Shown piece after piece: positions 16,817 to 25,985 of a stretch of DNA of 44,452 nt (positions are counted from its first letter, which is position 1; the number at the start of each line of letters is the position of its first letter). The notes below the pieces were generated by a model that saw only the letters and a program-made list of their open reading frames with translations, ran no database searches and had not been told where the DNA came from. The DNA is from Gammaproteobacteria bacterium (GTDB lineage Bacteria; Pseudomonadota; Gammaproteobacteria; Pseudomonadales; Azotimanducaceae), in contig PCCE01000028.1 of NCBI GenBank assembly GCA_002731575.1, forward strand, positions 9,520 to 53,971, written 5' to 3'. A program made the translations under genes and the position numbers.

Positions 16817-17569
16817 TTGTCAGCAGAAAAACAACAGCCCGACGTGGCCGTCGCCTTTAATGATGTTGCCAAGTCCTTTGGCAGCCTCGACGTGTTTTGC
16901 GGCCTGACCCTGAGTCTGCCCAAGGATCAAACCACCGCCATTGTCGGCACCAGTGGCAGTGGCAAAACCACTCTACTGCAAATGATCAATGGCCTAGAAA
17001 AGCCTGATACGGGTGGGGTTGAAGTGTTTGGACAGCAAGTGCCGACACAGGGTTTAGAAGTGTTTCGCCGCGGTATTGGCTACGCGGTGCAGGGTGCCGG
17101 TTTGTTTCCGCACTTAACCGCCCAGCAGAATGTCACCTTGGTTGCACAACTCGAAGGCTGGCCTGAGCCGCGCATGCAGGCGCGCTTTGATGAATTACTG
17201 CGCGCGGTCGGCCTAGCTGCCGATGTAGCGACACGCCTGCCGCGTCAGCTTTCCGGCGGGCAGCAGCAGCGTTTGGGTATCTGTCGCGCGCTGATGTTGC
17301 AACCGCCCATATTATTACTCGACGAACCGTTCTCTGCAGTGGACCCCATAACCCGTTTGGGCCTTTACGAAAGTTTTGAGCAGGTCCGCGAAACAACACC
17401 AGCGACTACGGTGTTGGTGACCCACGATCTGCGCGAAGCGAAACGACTCGCTGAATTCATGGTCATACTCGATGCAGGCGAAGTAGTGCAAAGTGGCGCG
17501 CCAGCAGAGGTGTTGGCGCATCCGGCAAGCCCCTATGCTGAGCGCTTAATCGAGAGTCAACTGTCATGA
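16817..17569 (+). CDS. Glycine-betaine/choline-type ABC importer, ATP-binding subunit
   Basis: 250-residue ABC ATPase. Walker A is GTSGSGKTT, the Q-loop region AVQGAGLFPHL, the signature LSGGQQQR, Walker B ILLLDEPFSAVDP, and the H-loop LVTHD. The GAGLFPHL and EPFSAVDP wording is typical of the OpuCA/ProV group. There is no C-terminal CBS pair. The first codon appears to be TTG at 16817, three bases after sbcB; GTG 16844 is an alternative. It overlaps the fused permease gene by four bases (ATGA), so the two are translationally coupled. Confidence 0.9.
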   Translation: MSAEKQQPDVAVAFNDVAKSFGSLDVFCGLTLSLPKDQTTAIVGTSGSGKTTLLQMINGLEKPDTGGVEVFGQQVPTQGLEVFRRGIGYAVQGAGLFPHLTAQQNVTLVAQLEGWPEPRMQARFDELLRAVGLAADVATRLPRQLSGGQQQRLGICRALMLQPPILLLDEPFSAVDPITRLGLYESFEQVRETTPATTVLVTHDLREAKRLAEFMVILDAGEVVQSGAPAEVLAHPASPYAERLIESQLS

Positions 17570-19071
17570 GCAAGGGACTGTGGTTATTGTGTTTATTGCT
17601 GTGCTGGACCGGTGTGCAGGCTGGTCAGACTAGTGAGGAAAACCGCGCCGTGGTTGTGGGCAGCAAGAACTTTGGTGAAAGCTACTTGCTGGCGGAAATT
17701 GCCGCCCAAGTGTTAGAGGCGCAAGGCTATATGGTCACCCGCCAGTTCGGCTTGGGTGGCACATTGATCTGCTACGAAGCACTGAAAAATGGCGAAATCG
17801 ATTTATACCCCGAATACACCGGTACCCTCAGCCAAGCGGTGCTGAATTTGCCCGGCAACCCAACACGGCAACAGATCAATCAGGCGCTACAGGCCGATGG
17901 CTTGGAGTTGCTGTCCGAATATGGCTTCAATAACACCTACGCTGTCGTAGTACGTGACGCACAGGCCGCAGCCCTAGGGCTTGAGCGTATTGGCGATCTG
18001 CAAGGCACCCAGCTGGCTTTCGCCTTTAGCCATGAGTTTTTGCGGCGCGAGGACGGTTGGCCAGGTCTTGCTCAACGCTATGGTCTAAGTCAGCCGGTGA
18101 CCGGCATTGAACATGCTCTTGCGTATCAGGCCATGGATGACCAAGCCATTGACGTCACAGACGCCTACAGCACCGATGGCGAGTTACAGCGCTATCGGCT
18201 AAGAATTTTGCAGGATGATTTGGGCTATTTCCCCGAGTACCGGGCCGCCACCTTGGTGCAGGCTAATGCCTCGTTGGAGTTACGCAGTGCCTTGGCGGGT
18301 CTGCATAACATGCTCAATGAATCGCAGGTTCAGGCATTAAACGCCAAGGTAGCACTTCAGGGATTGGGCTTTGCTGAAGTGGCTGCTGTGTTCATTGGTG
18401 ACAACTCGGCGCGACTTGGTGTAGCGAAGCTGCAACGTGGGGACGGACAGACAGCTTGGAGTCAGCAAGCATGGGTCGTCGAACTTTGGGGCCACTTTTT
18501 GCGCCATCTGCAGCTTACGGGCACCGCCTTGTTGGCGGCAATTTCCATTGGTTTGAGTCTGAGCTTACTGGTGTATCGACGCCGGCGGCTGGCCGCGGGG
18601 CTGGTTTATTTTTGCGGCCTGATGCAAACCGTGCCCTCGTTAGCCTTGCTGGCGCTGATGATTCCTGTATTTGGCATTGGTTTTGTTCCGGCGATTATCG
18701 CGCTGTTCCTATATTCACTGCTGCCCATTGTGCGCAATGCCATTACTGCCTTAGCCAATACCGACCCGACCTTGGTTAAGGTTTCCATGGCCTTGGGGTT
18801 AGGGCCGTGGGAGCAACTGCGTTATCTGCGCTTGCCCTTGGCAACGCCAGCTATCTTTGCTGGTATACGCACCGCTGCGGTAATCAGCATTGGTACGGCT
18901 ACCTTGGCCGCGTTTATTGGCGCAGGCGGCCTGGGTGAGCCAATTGTTGTTGGGCTGTCGTTGAACGACACCGATATGATTTTACGTGGCGCGATACCTG
19001 CCGCGGTGCTGGCAATTTTGGTAGAAATAGCCTTCGGCGCGCTAGAGCGCCGGGTCAGTCCACCGCAATAG
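17566..19071 (+). CDS. ABC importer: fused substrate-binding protein and permease (betaine/choline type)
   Basis: 501 residues that merge two subunits. Residues 1-20 form a signal peptide or anchor. Residues of about 27-285 are an OpuAC/OsmF-type binding domain (VVVGSKNFGESYLLAEIAAQ, EIDLYPEYTGTLSQAVL, DVTDAYSTDGELQRY). Residues of about 305-500 are a permease with about six helices and the coupling motif EQLRYLRLPLATPAIFAGIRTA. Its ATPase partner is the overlapping upstream gene. The system probably takes up quaternary-amine osmolytes, either for osmoprotection or as nutrient. Exact ligand is not readable. Confidence 0.9.
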   Translation: MSKGLWLLCLLLCWTGVQAGQTSEENRAVVVGSKNFGESYLLAEIAAQVLEAQGYMVTRQFGLGGTLICYEALKNGEIDLYPEYTGTLSQAVLNLPGNPTRQQINQALQADGLELLSEYGFNNTYAVVVRDAQAAALGLERIGDLQGTQLAFAFSHEFLRREDGWPGLAQRYGLSQPVTGIEHALAYQAMDDQAIDVTDAYSTDGELQRYRLRILQDDLGYFPEYRAATLVQANASLELRSALAGLHNMLNESQVQALNAKVALQGLGFAEVAAVFIGDNSARLGVAKLQRGDGQTAWSQQAWVVELWGHFLRHLQLTGTALLAAISIGLSLSLLVYRRRRLAAGLVYFCGLMQTVPSLALLALMIPVFGIGFVPAIIALFLYSLLPIVRNAITALANTDPTLVKVSMALGLGPWEQLRYLRLPLATPAIFAGIRTAAVISIGTATLAAFIGAGGLGEPIVVGLSLNDTDMILRGAIPAAVLAILVEIAFGALERRVSPPQ

Positions 19072-19173
19072 CAAACGGCATAAGACGCAAAATAAGAGTA
19101 TGAGCCCTAATGCGTCAGCGGTCATACTATGGCTTCGGGTGGCGCTTTAGATGGCGACAAATGAGGAGAGCGT

Positions 19174-19959
19174 TTGGAACCCTTACAAAGAGAAAATATC
19201 CGCCTTGCGGCGACGGTGATGATCGTCCGGGACAAACCCGACGCATCGCAACCCGCTATTGAGGTGTTTATGATGAAACGCCCGGGTCGCGGCGATTTCC
19301 CCGATTTACATGTGTTTCCCGGCGGCAAGGTCGAGGCATCGGACTGGCAGCCAGCACTATGCCCGGATCTACTCGACAAGGAAGCCAGTGCGCGGCTAGG
19401 TGTTAACGAGGGCGGGCTGCGTTACTGGGTAGCGGTAGCCCGGGAGTGTTTCGAGGAGTGCGGGGTACTGCTAGCACGGGATGCAATCGGTGCTATTGGC
19501 ATACCTACTGCTCAGCGTGAGGGCTTGCGACTTGACCGTCAGCGTCTGCTGGAACAACAGCTGACATGGCATGACCTGCTCGACAGCTACGGGCTGACCA
19601 TGGCCACCGACCGACTGGTGTACTTCAGTCATTGGCTAACACCACCCTCGGTACCCCGGCGTTTCGACACGCGATTTTTTCTGGCCGCGCTACCCGAGGG
19701 TGAAGTGGCGTTATCAGATACCCAAGAAACCATCACCGGCGAATGGGTAGAGCCCGCCGAAGCCTTGGCCAAGCAGCGTCAGGGTGAGTGGCTGATGATT
19801 GATCCCACATTGCGGTCGTTGGATACCTTGGCAACCTTTGCACGGGTTGAAGATGCATTGACTCAAGTCCGCGCCGAACAGCATGTGCGGCGATGGACGG
19901 CAGCCTTAGGCAAGCAAGGTATGCAGCCGTTTCGTGCAGACCGCGATGCGGCGAAGTAG
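19174..19959 (+). CDS. Nudix hydrolase with an inserted Nudix box (NUDT19-like)
   Basis: 261-residue Nudix protein. The Nudix box is split: FPGGKVEASD is separated from ARECFEECGVLL by roughly 35 residues. This insertion is characteristic of the NUDT19 group, described as CoA or acyl-CoA diphosphatases. Downstream YFSHWLTPPSVPRRFDTRFFLA is also typical of that group. The start is TTG 19174 with GAGGAGAG a few bases upstream; nearby ATGs are out of frame. It is followed by a second, unrelated Nudix gene 62 bases on. Confidence 0.85.
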   Translation: MEPLQRENIRLAATVMIVRDKPDASQPAIEVFMMKRPGRGDFPDLHVFPGGKVEASDWQPALCPDLLDKEASARLGVNEGGLRYWVAVARECFEECGVLLARDAIGAIGIPTAQREGLRLDRQRLLEQQLTWHDLLDSYGLTMATDRLVYFSHWLTPPSVPRRFDTRFFLAALPEGEVALSDTQETITGEWVEPAEALAKQRQGEWLMIDPTLRSLDTLATFARVEDALTQVRAEQHVRRWTAALGKQGMQPFRADRDAAK

Positions 19960-20021
19960 CGAGGCAGTGAAGTACCAGGACATCAAGGCTGCACGGCAAA
20001 AAATGAAGCAGAGACAAGTAG

Positions 20022-20606
20022 TTGAGTGACGACGAATTGACATGGCAGCGCCTCGGCTCGCGCTATGAAGACGCGGGCCTGATGCTGTTTGAAAAGCGCA
20101 TCGATACGCTGCGCAACCCGCGCAATGGCCAAACCTTTGACCGTTTGGTGTTGGAATCTGTGGACTGGGTCAATGTGGTCGCACTGGATACACACGGACG
20201 CTCGCTGATGATTCGCCAGTTCCGCTTCGGTGTGGGCTACAACACCTTAGAAACCCCCGGCGGCATGGTGGATCCTGGCGAGGACAGCAAAACCGCTGCG
20301 GCGCGCGAGCTGCTGGAAGAAACGGGCTACAGAAGCGATAACTGGCAATACCTTGGCGCGGTGGAGCCTAATCCGGCGTTCCATAATCACCTCTGCCACC
20401 ATTGGCTGGCCACGGATGTGGAACTGACCAAGCCGCAGGATTTGGGTGCAGGCGAGGCTATTAAGCTAGAATTTATGAGCCAGGAGCAGGTCCGTGATGC
20501 GGCAATGTGCGGTGAACTGAAGCACGCCTTAGCCCTTTCCGCCTTGGCTCGGGTGTTCCCGATTTGGCCAATGCCCTTCATCCAATCGGAACCCGAAGAT
20601 GGCTGA
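20022..20606 (+). CDS. Nudix hydrolase, ADP-ribose pyrophosphatase-like
   Basis: 194 residues with a complete Nudix box (ETPGGMVDPGEDSKTAAARE, then LLEETGY). The upstream part (VNVVALDTHGRSLMIRQFRFG) and EPNPAFHNHLCHHWLA after the box resemble ADP-ribose or nucleoside-diphosphate-sugar pyrophosphatases. The start codon is TTG; the SD is weak. The stop overlaps the start of the GGDEF-EAL gene by eight bases, so the two are probably cotranslated. Confidence 0.88.
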   Translation: MSDDELTWQRLGSRYEDAGLMLFEKRIDTLRNPRNGQTFDRLVLESVDWVNVVALDTHGRSLMIRQFRFGVGYNTLETPGGMVDPGEDSKTAAARELLEETGYRSDNWQYLGAVEPNPAFHNHLCHHWLATDVELTKPQDLGAGEAIKLEFMSQEQVRDAAMCGELKHALALSALARVFPIWPMPFIQSEPEDG

Positions 20607-22479
20607 TCGCCCCACCGATCCTGTCTTTCTAAATCAGCCGTGCACGGATTCGTTGCGCCTGATAAATCTGATCAACCAGGCGTTGAGAACAGACCCAATA
20701 GTCCTGTCACCAGATGCGCAGCGTATTTGCGATACCATAATGGGCGCTCGGCCAGATTTTTTGCTGCTCGTAGACGTCAATGGGGTTATTCACTTCGCCA
20801 CTGATGCCTGCGAAAGTCTTTTTGGCATCAGTGCGCTGGCGCTAGAGGGCAGGCCCTTCGCATCGCTGCTGCAGGTCACAGACCAACAGAACTTTAGCCG
20901 GTTTCTGCACGATCGCATTGCGCCCATGGCTGGGCAGTCTTTCGCGCAGTTGGGGCCTATAGACTTGCGCATCAAGTTGCAGGGCGGCGAGCGCCGGGAG
21001 TTCCCTAGCTGGGTAGCATTGCGTGTTGGCTCGGTCGACATGCTACAGCCCGCCTCAGCGCAGGTTTCCCTGTTTTTTTTCAGCCTGATGGACATCACCC
21101 ATCGTGAGGCAGAAGAAGAGCGCATATTGCATCAGTTGAACTTCGATGCGCTAACCGGTTTGCCCAGCCGCTATAACCTGATTTCTTCTGTAGAAAAACA
21201 TATCGAAACCATCTCGGCTTCGGCGCAGGCCAAACCCTTTGTGTTCGTGTTCTTCGATCTGGATCGTTTCAAAACCGTCAACGATGCCCTAGGTCACCGT
21301 ATTGGCGATGAATTTTTGGCGGCTCTGTGTCAGCGCCTGAAGGCATCATTGGCCCCTGAGCATATTTTTGTCCGCTTTGGTGGCGATGAGTTCATTTTGT
21401 TCTTGCCTACCGTGGACAACTTAAATGAGGCATCGACTCTGTGTCTGCAAGCCTTGGATTTGATGCGGCAGCCAATAGATGTGGCAGGCTATACATTGTC
21501 CTGTGGTGCGAGCTTTGGTTTGGCCCACTACCCGGATCACGGCAGGACGATCGACAGTCTTATCGAAGCGGCCGATACCGCCATGTACCATATCAAAAGT
21601 CAGGATTCCGGCGGCTGTGCGGTCTATGACCCTGCAATGCGCACCGAGCGTTTTTCCCAACTACAGTTAGAACAAGAGCTTCGCGAAGCGCTGAGTCGGG
21701 ATGAGTTCACCGCCTACTACCAGCCCATGGTGGACTTAGCTACTGGCAAGGTAGTTGGCGCAGAGGCATTGGCCCGGTGGAACCATCAGCGCCTAGGGTT
21801 GCTTGGCCCTAAAGACTTCCTCGCCCTTGCCGAGCAGGCAGGTTTAGTGCGCAAAATCGATACCCGAGTGCAGGCTGAGGCGCTGACGGTTGCCGCCGTG
21901 TGGCGACAGCAAGGACACGACATTACTTTGTCGCTGAACAGCTCCGCCGCACAAATTGAAAGCCGGGGTTTCTTACGCAGCATTGAAGCCCTATGCGTGG
22001 CGGCGGAGTATCCTTTCGACAGACTGAAGATCGAACTTACCGAGCAAGCTCTAGTGCGGCAGGTAGAACTGGCAGCGGCGAACATTCAGGCTCTGCGCAA
22101 TCGTGGGGTGAAAGTGGCTATCGATGATTTTGGCAAGGGCTATTCGTCGCTTACCTATTTGCGACAGTTTCCGGTAGATGTGCTGAAAATTGATCAGACC
22201 TTTATTCAGGATATTCAAACCTCTCGCGATGCCAAGGCCGGTGTGACTTTGGCCGACGTGGTTATCGCCATGGCCAAGGGTCTGGGACTGACATTGATCG
22301 CCGAAGGTGTTGAGTACCCAGCGCAAATTGAATACCTGCGTCAGCAAGCCTGCGATCAGGCTCAGGGCTTTCTGTTCAGTGAGCCCTGCGATGCAGCACA
22401 AATGACCAAGGTGCTTGCGGCCGGATCTTTTGCCAAAGAACTGCAGGCCGCAGCGCAGGTGTCGAAGGCCGAAAGTTAA
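20599..22479 (+). CDS. PAS-GGDEF-EAL cyclic di-GMP turnover protein
   Basis: 626 residues without membrane helices. A PAS-like sensor (about 45-170, DFLLLVDVNGVIHFATDACE) is followed by a GGDEF domain (FDALTGLPSRYNL, intact RFGGDEF) and an EAL domain. The EAL catalytic set is intact: GAEALARW, SLNSSA, KIELTEQ, AIDDFGKGYSSL, DVLKIDQTF, LIAEGVE and QGFLFSEP. The residues before GGDEF are not RxxD, so no product-inhibition site is seen. It could therefore both make and hydrolyse c-di-GMP; phosphodiesterase activity is best supported. The signal sensed by the PAS domain is unknown. Confidence 0.95.
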   Translation: MADRPTDPVFLNQPCTDSLRLINLINQALRTDPIVLSPDAQRICDTIMGARPDFLLLVDVNGVIHFATDACESLFGISALALEGRPFASLLQVTDQQNFSRFLHDRIAPMAGQSFAQLGPIDLRIKLQGGERREFPSWVALRVGSVDMLQPASAQVSLFFFSLMDITHREAEEERILHQLNFDALTGLPSRYNLISSVEKHIETISASAQAKPFVFVFFDLDRFKTVNDALGHRIGDEFLAALCQRLKASLAPEHIFVRFGGDEFILFLPTVDNLNEASTLCLQALDLMRQPIDVAGYTLSCGASFGLAHYPDHGRTIDSLIEAADTAMYHIKSQDSGGCAVYDPAMRTERFSQLQLEQELREALSRDEFTAYYQPMVDLATGKVVGAEALARWNHQRLGLLGPKDFLALAEQAGLVRKIDTRVQAEALTVAAVWRQQGHDITLSLNSSAAQIESRGFLRSIEALCVAAEYPFDRLKIELTEQALVRQVELAAANIQALRNRGVKVAIDDFGKGYSSLTYLRQFPVDVLKIDQTFIQDIQTSRDAKAGVTLADVVIAMAKGLGLTLIAEGVEYPAQIEYLRQQACDQAQGFLFSEPCDAAQMTKVLAAGSFAKELQAAAQVSKAES

Positions 22480-22577
22480 ACCAATGCGGGTGGTATGCAT
22501 CACAGCAGGAGTGAAAGATCCGTTGATCGCAAGCGTAATGCTTCGGTTAGCCGTATAGTATTCCCATCCCAATTCTC

Positions 22578-23816
22578 ATGGACTCGCTGGTGAAAGGATT
22601 TACCACAAAGATCGTGCATAACGACCGGCAGGATGCGATAGAACACGGCTCCTTGCACAAGCCGATTCACGCCAATGTGGCCTACGGTTATGCAGATGCC
22701 AAGGAGCTAGCGGCGGTATTTCAGGGCGAAAAAAGCGGCTACAGCTATGGCCGTCAGGTGAACCCCACCATCACCGCGCTTGAATCGAAAATGACGGTGA
22801 TGGAAGACGGCATCGCCAGCGTTTGTTTTGCTACCGGCATGGCGGCCATTGGAACCACAATGTTCTCGTTGCTGCGCGCTGGCGATCATTTGGTTTCCAG
22901 CGCCTTTCTCTTCGGTAACACCAACAGCCTTTTTAACACCTTCGACAAGATGGGTATTGGCGTCAACTTTGTTGATGCCACTTCGGTAGCGGCGGTAGCC
23001 GCAGCGGTTACCGAGAAAACAAAGATGGTCTTTATCGAGACCATTGCCAACCCGCGCACTCAGATAGCCGACTTGCAGGGCATTGGCAAGTTTTGTGCCC
23101 AGCGCGGACTCGTCTATGTGGTCGACAACACCATGACATCACCCTATCTGTTTCAGCCTAAGACCGTGGGCGCGAGCCTAGTGGTGAACAGCCTGACCAA
23201 ATACATTGGCGGCCACGGCAACGCGCTGGGTGGCGTGGTAACCGAGATGGGCAGTTACGACTGGTCTAATTTCACCAACATCTACCCTGAATATCAGCGT
23301 GGCGAGCCGCAGAAGTGGGGAATTACTCAGATAAAAAAGAAAGGCCTGCGCGACTTTGGTGCCAGCCTTGGGCCAGAGGCCGCCCATCATATTGCCATGG
23401 GCGCGGAAACATTGGCATTGCGCGTGCAGCGCCAAAGCGATAACGCCATGGCCATGTGTCATTACTTGAGCAATCACCCCCAAGTGAAAAAAGTCTATTA
23501 CCCGGGCCTTTCCGAGCATGCGCAACACGCCCGGGCTACAGACCTGTTCCGAGCCTATGGCGGGTTGTTCAGTTTCGAGCTGCAGCCCGAAGTGGATTTG
23601 TGGCAATTTCTCAATCGTCTGCAGGTAATCGTGAAGTCCAGCAACCTCGGCGATAACCGAACCTTGGCCATACCGGTGGCCCATACCATTTATTTTGAAA
23701 TGGGTGCGGAGCGTCGGGCTAGCATGGGCATTGACGAATCGCTGATTCGCATTTCCAGCGGCATTGAGGATATTCGGGATTTATTGGCAGATTTGGACGA
23801 AGCTTTTGCAAGATAG
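22578..23816 (+). CDS. Cystathionine gamma-synthase-family PLP enzyme (sulfhydrylase/gamma-lyase type)
   Basis: 412-residue member of the Cys/Met-metabolism PLP family. The PLP lysine is in VVNSLTKYIGGHGNALGG. SGYSYGRQVNPTITALESK is the substrate-entry loop with the conserved Tyr-Gly-Arg. DNTMTSPYLFQP holds the PLP-nitrogen Asp. It may be an O-acyl-homoserine sulfhydrylase, cystathionine gamma-synthase or methionine gamma-lyase; sequence alone does not decide. It is followed by an SDR gene nine bases later. A 98-base gap upstream holds no recognisable SAM riboswitch or MetR box. Confidence 0.88.
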   Translation: MDSLVKGFTTKIVHNDRQDAIEHGSLHKPIHANVAYGYADAKELAAVFQGEKSGYSYGRQVNPTITALESKMTVMEDGIASVCFATGMAAIGTTMFSLLRAGDHLVSSAFLFGNTNSLFNTFDKMGIGVNFVDATSVAAVAAAVTEKTKMVFIETIANPRTQIADLQGIGKFCAQRGLVYVVDNTMTSPYLFQPKTVGASLVVNSLTKYIGGHGNALGGVVTEMGSYDWSNFTNIYPEYQRGEPQKWGITQIKKKGLRDFGASLGPEAAHHIAMGAETLALRVQRQSDNAMAMCHYLSNHPQVKKVYYPGLSEHAQHARATDLFRAYGGLFSFELQPEVDLWQFLNRLQVIVKSSNLGDNRTLAIPVAHTIYFEMGAERRASMGIDESLIRISSGIEDIRDLLADLDEAFAR

Positions 23817-23825
23817 GCGTAATTC

Positions 23826-24590
23826 ATGAGTCGATTGGCAGGCAAGGTTGCCATCATTACCGGTGGTGCAGGGGGTATCGGGCTGGCGGCGGGCAAACGC
23901 TTTGCTGCGGAAGGGGCACAGGTGCTGCTGGTCGATTTGCATGAGCAAGCCTTGGCCGACGCATGTGCTCAAATTGGCGGCAATCAGGTGAGCTATCTAG
24001 TCGGCGATGTTACAGCTGCCGATGACAACGCGCGTATGGTGGAAACCGCCGCTGAGCGCTATGGCGGCGTGGATATTTTCTTGGCCAATGCGGGTATTGA
24101 GGGCGATGTGGCATCCATCCTTGACTACGACGAGGCGCGCTTCGATCGGGTAATGGCCGTGAATGTAAAAGGCCCCTTTCTGGCTGTGCGTGCAGCAGTG
24201 CCAGCCATGCGTTTGCGCGGTGGCGGCAGCATTATTATTACCTCCAGTATTGCTGGCGTACGTGGTGCGCCGCGCATGGCACCGTATGCCACCAGCAAAC
24301 ATGCGGTAATCGGTTTAATGCGCTCGGCGGCGCGAGAGTTTGCGGCAGAGGGTATTCGGGTTAACACCGTAAATCCCTCCCAAGCGCAAACCCGCATGAT
24401 GCGGTCTATTGAAGCAGGCATGCTGCCTGATGACCCGGCTGCTGCCCAGCAGGCCATGGCGGCGAGTATTCCTATGCAGCGCTACGCTGAGCCAGAAGAT
24501 ATCGCCAATATCATGCTGTTTCTGGCCAGCGACGAAAGTCAGTTCGTTACTGGTTCCACATACTTTGCAGATGGCGGCAACACCGCTTAA
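23826..24590 (+). CDS. Short-chain dehydrogenase/reductase (classical SDR)
   Basis: 254-residue classical SDR. TGGAGGIGLAAGKR is the NAD(P)-binding glycine motif, LANAG the structural motif, and ITSSIAGVRGAPRMAPYATSK supplies the catalytic Ser-Tyr-Lys. VDLHEQ after the second strand has an Asp that favours NAD(H). Substrate unknown. It follows the PLP enzyme gene closely and may be in its operon. Confidence 0.9.
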   Translation: MSRLAGKVAIITGGAGGIGLAAGKRFAAEGAQVLLVDLHEQALADACAQIGGNQVSYLVGDVTAADDNARMVETAAERYGGVDIFLANAGIEGDVASILDYDEARFDRVMAVNVKGPFLAVRAAVPAMRLRGGGSIIITSSIAGVRGAPRMAPYATSKHAVIGLMRSAAREFAAEGIRVNTVNPSQAQTRMMRSIEAGMLPDDPAAAQQAMAASIPMQRYAEPEDIANIMLFLASDESQFVTGSTYFADGGNTA

Positions 24591-24667
24591 AGTTGCTGGC
24601 TTCCTGTGGCAGTGAACGCAAATGAAGCTGCCTACACAACCAAGTAATTAACTAGGGGAAGAGATTC

Positions 24668-25591
24668 ATGGCCGATGCTCTATTAGCTACCGATTTAGCG
24701 CTACCGAACAAACGCACAGGCAAGGTACGCGATCTTTATGACGTGACGCTGGCATCCGGTGACGAAGCCTTGTTGATTATTGCCACCGACCGCATCAGTG
24801 CCTTCGATGTGGTGATGCAAAACGGCTTGCCAGGCAAGGGCGTGGTGCTGACGCAAATTTCAAAGTTCTGGTTCGATCATTTTGCCGGTGTCATTAATCA
24901 TCACTTGCTCAGCACCGATGTTGCCGATGTGCCCGGCCTAACAAACGCTCAGCAGCAAGCACTCAGCGGTCGCATCATGCTATGCCGCAAAACGGAAGTA
25001 GTGCCCATCGAATGCATTGCTCGGGGCTACATTACCGGCAGCGGCTGGAAGGACTACCAAAACAGTGGCGCGGTCTGTGGTATCGAATTGCCAGCCGGGT
25101 TGCGCAACTCAGACCGCTTAGCAGAACCGCTGTTCACCCCATCTACCAAGGCCGTGGACGGTCATGATGAGAACATTAGCTTCGCCGAAGGCGCAGCCGT
25201 GGTTGGTGAGGAACTCATGCAGTGGTTGGGCGAGAAAACCCTCAACCTTTACAGCTCGGCCCGAGATTACGCAGGCGAGCGCGGCATTATTTTGGCCGAT
25301 ACCAAGTTTGAATTTGGTCAGCTGGACGGCGCTGGCGAGCCGCTATTGATTGATGAAATTTTTACCCCTGACAGCTCGCGTTTCTGGCCAGCAGACGATT
25401 GGGAACCGGGCCGCGAACAGGTCAGCTTCGACAAGCAAATTGTCCGTAACTACCTAGAGACCGTAGTAGCTTCTGGGGAGTGGGACAAAACCCCGCCGGG
25501 ACCTGAGCTACCAGCACAAGTCATCGAACGTGGCATTGCACGCTACTTAGAGGCTTACCATTTGCTCACTGGCGATCATCTGTCGCTGTAG
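24668..25591 (+). CDS. purC: Phosphoribosylaminoimidazole-succinocarboxamide synthase (long form)
   Basis: 307-residue SAICAR synthase that joins CAIR and aspartate in purine synthesis. Motifs: GKVRDLYDV, IATDRISAFDVVM, VPIECIARGYITGSGW, FTPSTKAVDGHDENISF, ADTKFEFG and IDEIFTPDSSRFWP. This is the about 300-residue form resembling yeast Ade1, not the 237-residue form of E. coli, in line with a subset of bacteria. GGGGAAG lies seven bases before the ATG. Confidence 0.96.
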   Translation: MADALLATDLALPNKRTGKVRDLYDVTLASGDEALLIIATDRISAFDVVMQNGLPGKGVVLTQISKFWFDHFAGVINHHLLSTDVADVPGLTNAQQQALSGRIMLCRKTEVVPIECIARGYITGSGWKDYQNSGAVCGIELPAGLRNSDRLAEPLFTPSTKAVDGHDENISFAEGAAVVGEELMQWLGEKTLNLYSSARDYAGERGIILADTKFEFGQLDGAGEPLLIDEIFTPDSSRFWPADDWEPGREQVSFDKQIVRNYLETVVASGEWDKTPPGPELPAQVIERGIARYLEAYHLLTGDHLSL

Positions 25592-25619
25592 TCGCTGTTA
25601 GCGAATCCGACACAGCAGG

Positions 25620-25985
25620 GTGGATTGGCAGCGCTACAAACGGCTCTGTGACCAAGCCGACTACTGGTCGGCGTGGATGCTTAGCCAGTGCATTACCCTG
25701 CTGCAGGCCAGCGAGCTAACCAATGCATCTTCTGTTATCGCTAAGCTGCAAGCAGATTTAGCCGGGTCACCACTGCCTTTTCCGCCCGGGCATCGCGGCG
25801 ATCTACGGACGCAAATGTTTCATGTCAGCCTAACCTTTAGCCAATGCCAAACACTGCTTGAGGTAATCGAACTGGCAAACGCAAACCAGCAATACACGCC
25901 GGATACCCGCTCCCGGGGTCTGGCGGGTTTTGCTGAAAGCTGCGAAGAGTTGCTACGCTGGCGTGCTACCGACGTGGATGGATAG
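25620..25985 (+). CDS. Uncharacterised 121-residue protein at the head of the carboxylase locus
   Basis: Begins with GTG 25620, 28 bases after purC. It is rich in Trp, Cys, Gln and Leu and predicted helical; no motif is recognised and no signal or membrane helix is present. Its stop lies within eight bases of the biotin carboxylase start, and an in-frame carboxylase ATG at 25978 overlaps it. That coupling suggests it is real and belongs to the carboxylase operon. It is not like the actinobacterial epsilon subunit as far as I can tell. Confidence 0.65.
   Translation: MDWQRYKRLCDQADYWSAWMLSQCITLLQASELTNASSVIAKLQADLAGSPLPFPPGHRGDLRTQMFHVSLTFSQCQTLLEVIELANANQQYTPDTRSRGLAGFAESCEELLRWRATDVDG

Noticed and set aside
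22480..22577. SAM riboswitch or MetR box before the sulfur-amino-acid enzyme
   Set aside because: No characteristic stem architecture and no TGAA-N5-TTCA found in the 98 bases.
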